A DNA stretch of 64,000 bases, taken from Candidatus Gastranaerophilales bacterium (lineage in GTDB: Bacteria > Cyanobacteriota > Vampirovibrionia > Gastranaerophilales > Gastranaerophilaceae). The stretch spans positions 62,001 to 126,000 of the forward strand of contig CALUXU010000006.1 of NCBI GenBank assembly GCA_944324825.1, written 5' to 3'. Under the pieces are notes generated by a model that did no database searches, was not told where the DNA came from, and was given only the letters and a program-made list of their open reading frames with translations. A program made the translations under genes and the position numbers. Positions 58,246 through 64,000 of this stretch are shown one piece after another (position 1 is the stretch's first letter; every line of letters starts with the position of its first letter).

Positions 58246-58325
58246 TGTGTAACCTCTTTTATTTTGGATTATTAGAGAAAACCTTATTTCGTAAACAGAA
58301 ATTGTCTACATATGTATTAATTTTC

Positions 58326-59477
58326 TCAGGAATTTTCTTCTATGAAATCTAATGCTTTATGCAAATTATCAATATCATTCTGATTTGTAAAATACCCGAT
58401 ACTAAATCTCACGGTTCCGCTTGGTGCAGTTCCCATAAATTGATGTGAATCAGGTGCACAGTGTAAACCTGTTCTAACTGCAATATTATGGTTACTTAAC
58501 ACATGTCCAATATTATCGCTGGCATATCCGTCAAATACGGCCGATATAATTCCTACTTGTTGATTTATATCACTATGCAAAAACAATTTTATATTTGAAT
58601 AAGACTTTAATAAGTCAATAAGGACATTTTTAGTTTTGAATTCGTTTTCTAATATACTTTTAATACTAATATCTTTAATCCATTTTAAAGAAGCATTTAA
58701 GCCAGCTATAGCAAGTATATTTAAACTCCCTGGTTCAAACCTTTCTGGAAGCTCCTTCGGCATTTCATTATTTGCAGAGTCAATACCTGTTCCACCAAAC
58801 AATACAGGATTTAAATTATCTGTTTTATTAATTATAAATCCTGCGATTCCAAAAGGAGCATAAAGTGTTTTATGACCTGCAAATATTGCATAATCAGCTG
58901 TTGTAAACATTAAATTAGTATCTATCAAACCAGCTGATTGAGACATATCTATTACGGTTTTTATATTCAAGTTTTTTGCGATTACACATAATTCTTGAAT
59001 TGGTGAAATAAAACCAAACGAATTACTAACATGGTTAAAAATTAATAATTTAGGTTTATCAATACTTAAAACGGTTTTTATTTGGTTAAAATCGTAATCA
59101 AGTGTATTTTTATCAGGTTCAATATACTTTATTTGTAAATTATATTTCTGTTGTAAAGAATGTAATGTCCTAAGAACAGCATTATGTTCAAATCTAGAAA
59201 TATACACTATATCTCCATTATTCCAATTTTGTCCAAGTAGAATCATGTTCATTGCCATTGTTGAAGATGGTGTAAATACGACCTCTTTTGAATTATTACA
59301 ATGGAATAACTCAAGTAATAAATCTCTAGTTTCCCTTACTATATTTGAAGAAATTGAAGATTCTTGATATTGACCACGCCCAACATTTACCCCAAATTGT
59401 CGATAAAAAGTATCAGTATAACTGTATACCTTCTCTGGTTTTGGATAACTTGTTGCTGCGTTGTCAAAATAATACAT
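58326..59477 (-). CDS. SufS-type cysteine desulfurase (SspA/DndA-like)
   Basis: 383 residues. PLP Lys in FAGHKTLYAPFG, the catalytic Cys loop RTGLHCAPDSH, and GTVRFSIGYF at the end are all present, as in class V aminotransferase-fold desulfurases. It would take sulfur from cysteine onto its own Cys. Placed directly after the SspC-like gene (adjacent stop and ATG), it most likely supplies sulfur for DNA phosphorothioation, as SspA/DndA do. No Fe-S assembly genes are beside it. Confidence 0.9.
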   Translation of the reverse strand: MYYFDNAATSYPKPEKVYSYTDTFYRQFGVNVGRGQYQESSISSNIVRETRDLLLELFHCNNSKEVVFTPSSTMAMNMILLGQNWNNGDIVYISRFEHNAVLRTLHSLQQKYNLQIKYIEPDKNTLDYDFNQIKTVLSIDKPKLLIFNHVSNSFGFISPIQELCVIAKNLNIKTVIDMSQSAGLIDTNLMFTTADYAIFAGHKTLYAPFGIAGFIINKTDNLNPVLFGGTGIDSANNEMPKELPERFEPGSLNILAIAGLNASLKWIKDISIKSILENEFKTKNVLIDLLKSYSNIKLFLHSDINQQVGIISAVFDGYASDNIGHVLSNHNIAVRTGLHCAPDSHQFMGTAPSGTVRFSIGYFTNQNDIDNLHKALDFIEENS

Positions 59478-62400
59478 CTATACTAATACCTTACTTATAA
59501 TATCTACTAACACTTGACGTTTTTCATCGGAGGATAAAGATTCCCCATATTCTTGCATCATTGCTTCCGCATCATTGTATAATAATTTTGCTTGAGGAGA
59601 ATATTCAGCCTTCTCGAATGTTTTAAAACTTTCTATACCAGAAGCATCCACATAGCTTATTTTATAAAATTCGGTTTTTCTTGTACCTTTTTGTTTTAAA
59701 TTTTTATTATAAGTTTCTATGTCTTCTTTGAAATTTCTAATTGCAATATTGAAAGTATTTATAGTTACATTATCCCAATCGTCAATTCTTAATCCTGTAG
59801 CAATTCGGGCTAATGATTCAATAAATTGTATAGTATCTGCTGTAGAATTAACACATAAATTTAACATTTGTTCTTCACTTATACTAAATATATGAGAAAA
59901 TACACCGCTATCTAATTGTTCAGCCCAATCTTTCATAATAGATGGTAGTGTGGCTTTTGGGTTATACTTTCCTTCAGTGAATAATTCTTTAAGCTCATTT
60001 TCAAATGAAATAATCAAATTGACTTTAAGATCATCAAGCAGTCTTTTTGCTGTTAAAATATCCGCTTTTATATTTTTTGAGAAAATCTTGTATCCAAAGA
60101 TTTCAGGTAGCTTTTCAAACAAATATTCTCTAGCATTTATCTCTGGGGCTTTTAATGAATTTTTAAATTTAAGAATTTTTTTATCTAATGGAGTATAGTT
60201 ATCAATATTTTCATATACAGAATTAATTTCTTTTGTATATTTAGGTAATTGATATAACCATCTTTGCATAGCTCTAACTATAAACTCAAAATTATTGTAC
60301 ATTAACTCATTTTCATGTACATATTCTGAAAACATTTCTTTTAAACTCGTAATATAATCTTCTTTTGAAATGTCCCATTCCTCTAACGCTAATTCATAAT
60401 TTTCTGGATTTTCATTTATACTATCTAATAACTTAGAAGTAATTTCTACTTCTTTGCCATTTTTAAGAATTACTGCATATTTTTTATAGTGATGCATTAC
60501 GCAGGCTAAATAAATAGGAATAAGCCCTTTCTTTAATCCTATATTATATTGAGGATTGATTAACTTATCATATAGAATATCAAATGAAGTAGCTTTGACA
60601 GAAGACTTAAGAATAAATTCTTTTATAATATCAAGAACGTTTTGTAAGTTTTTATTTTGCAGATTTTCTATATTTATAAAATACTCGCCATTTTTTTCTA
60701 TTAAAATACCTTCATTCTTAATAGTGCTTCTCATAAAACTTACATCTTGTCCTGTAGCAATAAGCCCTAAATTTTCAGATATATTATTTTCTAGAAGCCC
60801 TGCAATTACTTTGCTTCTACTATTTATTGCTTGAGTAGATAAAGTATTTTTATTCAGAATTTCATTATTTATAATAGGACATTTATAATATATTTTTTGA
60901 CATATTTCTGATAATTTCTTAGATAATGCAGAACTTCTTTTGATTTTTACTTCTTCACAATTATTATAATATTTTGCGTTATTTAATTCTGGCTTTAAGT
61001 AAATATCTATAAAATCAGATATCATTTCCGTAAGGTCATTTAGAGAATATGACAATTCCTCTGCTAAAATTTCATCATCAGTATTTTCAATTAAATATTT
61101 AATAGCATCATATTTTAGTATTTGTTCATTAATATTCATGTTTTGCTTAGGAACTACAAATAATATTCTTTCATTCTTAACTTCTTTATATTTAGTTTTA
61201 AATGCAATGCCTTTACCCAATGTTGGTTTTAATATAATTGCATAAACGATACCATCTGATTTTTCATTACGAATTGCCTCTTCCCAATCAGTAATGTTAT
61301 TTAAATCTTCTTGATTTACGAATTTAAATTTAAAGTATCTTACTATCTCATTATTGTCATTATAGGCATTTGGATATAATACTCTATTGCCAATAAAATT
61401 ATTAAGAATATCTTTTATTTCTACATTGTTTTTTCTTTTTTCAATTGTATCGTTTATTTTGGCATCAACATTTATATCAATGTGTTCGGTTATTCTTAAT
61501 TCATTTCTGTTTTCGAGTTGTCTTATAATACCCTTATTGGTCAAATTATTAAATGCTTTAGATATAATAGTCCGGTCATTTACTATATTTTCAAATATTT
61601 GGTATATTACATCAACAGTCGGTGCTAATAATTCAGTATGATCATAAATATAAATTAATGCTAATGTTTTGACTATTTTCTTTTCAAGCCATTCATCTTT
61701 ATTTAATTTATTAATTGCGACATACGCATTTTTCCAGTATTTATGAGTTATTTTGGTGTAACTTTCTGTTTTAAACAAAGGTTCAAAATAATCATAAATA
61801 TAGTCCGGAGTTAATAAAGGGAATTGACTATCATTATTTTTTAAAAAGTCAAATAATGTATTTTTTTGATTCCTTGATGATAAAAATGTAAATATTGTTC
61901 TTTCATTTTGTGCTATTTTTTCTGATATATTTGGCAATAAAAATGTTGTAATAGCTTGCAGTGGGTAACAGCCATATATTATGTTATGTAAGTCTGCATT
62001 ATTATAGTTTGAAAATACATTAGATGAACTCCATTTCTTCATCATATCATCGAAAATTTTCATATGTTCTTCTCTATACTTTTTAAACCAAGTTGGTTCT
62101 TGACATATGATTTTAGACATCAAATCAAATTGTTGAGGCAAAGATGTATTAAACTCAAGTGTTTTAAAACGATTTGATACAGCTTTCCACGCATCAATTT
62201 TATTTTTTGGTAATTTATCAACATAATTTAATATGCTTTGATGCGATATTAACAGTAAATGCATCTGTTGAGATTTGCTCCTGCAACAATTTTCCGCAAA
62301 ATCTTGTAGAGCTTTAATTTCCACAGCAGAAGTTTTGTTTAAATTACCTTCTAAGAACTTGCTAAACTCGTCATATATTACATAAATTCCTGTGTAACCT

Positions 62401-63122
62401 ACTTTGGAAATTTCTTTATTTACTGAATTGTATAATTCTATTACATCTATGTTAGAAATTGGGTTAAACTCACTTCCTGCTGTTAAATTTGGATAAATTT
62501 CCTTAAAGTTTTCATAATATTCAATATTATAACTCTCCAATTCTCCAATATAATCATTAACACTACAATCAATTATTTTTTTAAAGTTATTATATGTATC
62601 TTTATAATTCTCCTTCCAATTTTCGATTGTATTAATTGCTGATTTAAAATAAGTATTTGGCATTACATTTTGCAAATCTGCATTTCTTAAGGCAATGCTT
62701 AAACCTGACATTAGTGATTGACGAATTCCCATACCACTGCCTTGTATAATCACAGGAAGCATCTTATTAGAACTATTTAGATAATTTTTAATATATAAAC
62801 ATAACTCAGATTCACCTTTTTTATTTTGCGTATTTTGACAAATAACAGATAGTAAATTATCAAATAAGCCTTCGTCTTTTCTATATAACAAAGATGCAAT
62901 AATAAGAGCAAGATGAGATTTTCCTTTGCCATATGCACCTACGAGAATTTTAGCTCTATCATTTGAAGTTGGAGATGTGCTTAACATTATATCTTCAATT
63001 AATTCTATGGCACTAGGCGTTGGAATATAATTTTTAATTTTATCATCACTGTATATATCATACGCAATGTTTATAGCATATTGAAAATCTTGCATTATAT
63101 CTATATTTTTTACTAAATTCAT
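59478..63122 (-). CDS. Large P-loop ATPase, SspC-like (BrxC/DUF6079-like)
   Basis: 1,214 residues. N-terminal ATPase with Walker A VGAYGKGKSHLAL (~60-75) and Walker B YVIYDEFSKFLEG (~265), then a long mixed region without a recognised domain. This size and ATPase type fit SspC of the Ssp phosphorothioation system; BREX BrxC is a distant alternative. Directly follows the DUF4007 gene (10 bases) and precedes the desulfurase (no gap), consistent with an sspB-sspC-sspA order. AAAGGTGAAAAG precedes the ATG. No PglZ gene, the BREX hallmark, is seen. Confidence 0.8.
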   Translation of the reverse strand: MNLVKNIDIMQDFQYAINIAYDIYSDDKIKNYIPTPSAIELIEDIMLSTSPTSNDRAKILVGAYGKGKSHLALIIASLLYRKDEGLFDNLLSVICQNTQNKKGESELCLYIKNYLNSSNKMLPVIIQGSGMGIRQSLMSGLSIALRNADLQNVMPNTYFKSAINTIENWKENYKDTYNNFKKIIDCSVNDYIGELESYNIEYYENFKEIYPNLTAGSEFNPISNIDVIELYNSVNKEISKVGYTGIYVIYDEFSKFLEGNLNKTSAVEIKALQDFAENCCRSKSQQMHLLLISHQSILNYVDKLPKNKIDAWKAVSNRFKTLEFNTSLPQQFDLMSKIICQEPTWFKKYREEHMKIFDDMMKKWSSSNVFSNYNNADLHNIIYGCYPLQAITTFLLPNISEKIAQNERTIFTFLSSRNQKNTLFDFLKNNDSQFPLLTPDYIYDYFEPLFKTESYTKITHKYWKNAYVAINKLNKDEWLEKKIVKTLALIYIYDHTELLAPTVDVIYQIFENIVNDRTIISKAFNNLTNKGIIRQLENRNELRITEHIDINVDAKINDTIEKRKNNVEIKDILNNFIGNRVLYPNAYNDNNEIVRYFKFKFVNQEDLNNITDWEEAIRNEKSDGIVYAIILKPTLGKGIAFKTKYKEVKNERILFVVPKQNMNINEQILKYDAIKYLIENTDDEILAEELSYSLNDLTEMISDFIDIYLKPELNNAKYYNNCEEVKIKRSSALSKKLSEICQKIYYKCPIINNEILNKNTLSTQAINSRSKVIAGLLENNISENLGLIATGQDVSFMRSTIKNEGILIEKNGEYFINIENLQNKNLQNVLDIIKEFILKSSVKATSFDILYDKLINPQYNIGLKKGLIPIYLACVMHHYKKYAVILKNGKEVEITSKLLDSINENPENYELALEEWDISKEDYITSLKEMFSEYVHENELMYNNFEFIVRAMQRWLYQLPKYTKEINSVYENIDNYTPLDKKILKFKNSLKAPEINAREYLFEKLPEIFGYKIFSKNIKADILTAKRLLDDLKVNLIISFENELKELFTEGKYNPKATLPSIMKDWAEQLDSGVFSHIFSISEEQMLNLCVNSTADTIQFIESLARIATGLRIDDWDNVTINTFNIAIRNFKEDIETYNKNLKQKGTRKTEFYKISYVDASGIESFKTFEKAEYSPQAKLLYNDAEAMMQEYGESLSSDEKRQVLVDIISKVLV

Positions 63123-63132
63123 CTTTTCACCT

Positions 63133-64000
63133 TTAATTATCTAAATTTTCATAATATTTTTTTACACAATCATTAAATGTTAAATCTGTTTTTAAGTTAA
63201 TAATATCTAAACCTGCCGAACGTATAACTTTTATGTATCCTAAATTTTGTAGCTTATCTAGATATTGAGCAACCTGAATGTTATTTAAATTAAATATTTT
63301 TCCGATATTACAAGGTTCTTTTTCTAATTTGGATATTTTTATATCTTTATTTTTTTTATCCTTATTTTCCTTTATTATAATAGCCAAGATTATAAGAGGA
63401 TTGATAGTTGCAAAACTAGGAGCTGTTTTAGAATATATTTTATTTTTTTTATCCAATAACTTAATCAAACCTAATTCAGTTAACGGCGATTCAATATTGC
63501 TTTCTGGACTAAAATTACTTTCATTGTTTTTGAAATATGTCTTTATGATACAATCAAAATCATCTTCGAGAGCTCTATCAGAAACAGAGCCACCATCAAA
63601 ATTTAATTCAATATATGATTTTATTTCCGAAATAAACGATTCTTTATTTATTTCATTCATATTATAAACATTAAAAAAATAATACCAGGCAGTTGCTAGT
63701 TCTTCATTTGACGCTAACATATAGTGCAATAAGCAATAAGTTCCATCCTCTTCCATAAATGCATCGTTATCCCAAATGATTTTCCCTAAGTCTGTAAACT
63801 CTTGTTTTTTAGTAGTAGTACCTGTTTCTATAGTAAGTCCAAATGCTTGCAACCAATATCTTAAAGCTTTGACCATGTTGGAACCAATACCAAGTTCATC
63901 CATTGCGTTCACATTCTTGTCAACAAATAATCTCGGATTATTTAGAATATGTCGCATACCTTTATGTAACCACCCTTTTCTTATTGCAAATGTATCATGA
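63133..64000 (-). CDS. DUF4007-family protein (SspB-like), N-terminus beyond window
   Basis: At least 289 residues; the frame is still open at the right edge. An ATG at 63957 is not the real start: the codons before it read HDTFAIRKGWLHKG, the family's diagnostic GHETF-x2-R-x-GWLxKG block. Then LGIGSNMVKALRYWLQAFGL follows, also typical of DUF4007. The C-terminal ~90 residues look like a winged helix. SspB, a DUF4007 protein of the Ssp phosphorothioation system, is reported to nick DNA to allow sulfur insertion. First visible gene of the operon; an sspD (PAPS-reductase-like) gene is expected upstream. Confidence 0.88.
   Translation of the reverse strand, partial: HDTFAIRKGWLHKGMRHILNNPRLFVDKNVNAMDELGIGSNMVKALRYWLQAFGLTIETGTTTKKQEFTDLGKIIWDNDAFMEEDGTYCLLHYMLASNEELATAWYYFFNVYNMNEINKESFISEIKSYIELNFDGGSVSDRALEDDFDCIIKTYFKNNESNFSPESNIESPLTELGLIKLLDKKNKIYSKTAPSFATINPLIILAIIIKENKDKKNKDIKISKLEKEPCNIGKIFNLNNIQVAQYLDKLQNLGYIKVIRSAGLDIINLKTDLTFNDCVKKYYENLDN

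Noticed and set aside
59478-63122. BREX BrxC and a BREX type 4 locus
   Set aside because: DUF4007 also occurs in BREX type 4, but no PglZ, BrxL or methylase is visible, while a cysteine desulfurase is; the Ssp reading fits better. Sequence past 64000 could change this.

Overview
The window looks like chromosome of an AT-rich, low-GC, non-photosynthetic cyanobacterial relative (Vampirovibrionia/Melainabacteria, probably gut Gastranaerophilales). The best clue is an OmpR-type regulator whose DNA-binding half reads like cyanobacterial RpaA ([21 protein letters not shown]). Supporting clues are the efp-accB-accC operon, a YidC of the short cyanobacterial type, and very large lineage-specific proteins. 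This is inference from motifs; no 16S rRNA is present.

Positions 1-44,600 are ordinary chromosome. It holds a partial SNF2 helicase, gpmI, a 2,151-residue protein with a possible Cys-His-Asn peptidase triad, an RpaA-like regulator, a uridine kinase/PRK-like kinase, an orphan OppD-type ATPase, a PQ-loop protein and tandem yajQ paralogs. Next come a Met-rich glycine-zipper protein, efp-accB-accC, clpB, nagZ, a SprA-like mini metallopeptidase, an abundant-looking helix-flanked structural protein, rplU-rpmA, eno, an M16 peptidase, a SpoIID-like protein and HU. A second giant protein (2,063 residues, 29-residue repeats) and the overlapping yidC-queA-MATE operon close the region. Several genes have a -10 box exactly six bases before the ATG and no Shine-Dalgarno, which points to leaderless mRNAs.

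At 44,632 a tRNA-Asn(GUU) marks the edge of an integrated element. A large serine recombinase runs antisense into the tRNA. Behind it are an NPPY methyltransferase, small phage/ICE-type genes separated by strong GGGG/CCCC hairpins, a second serine recombinase, a Fic protein and tiny ribbon-helix-helix genes.

From 53,245 to beyond 64,000 one leftward operon encodes what I read as a DNA phosphorothioation defence system. It has a DUF4007 (SspB-like) protein cut by the window edge, a large P-loop ATPase (SspC-like) and a SufS-type cysteine desulfurase (SspA-like). These are followed by a PLD-DEAD/H helicase, a 60-residue protein, a DndD-like SMC ATPase with a CxC hook and a 182-residue protein resembling Dnd-associated proteins. 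The expected PAPS-reductase-like SspD would lie just past position 64,000. The mix of Ssp-like modification genes with Dnd-like partners is the most interesting content of the window.
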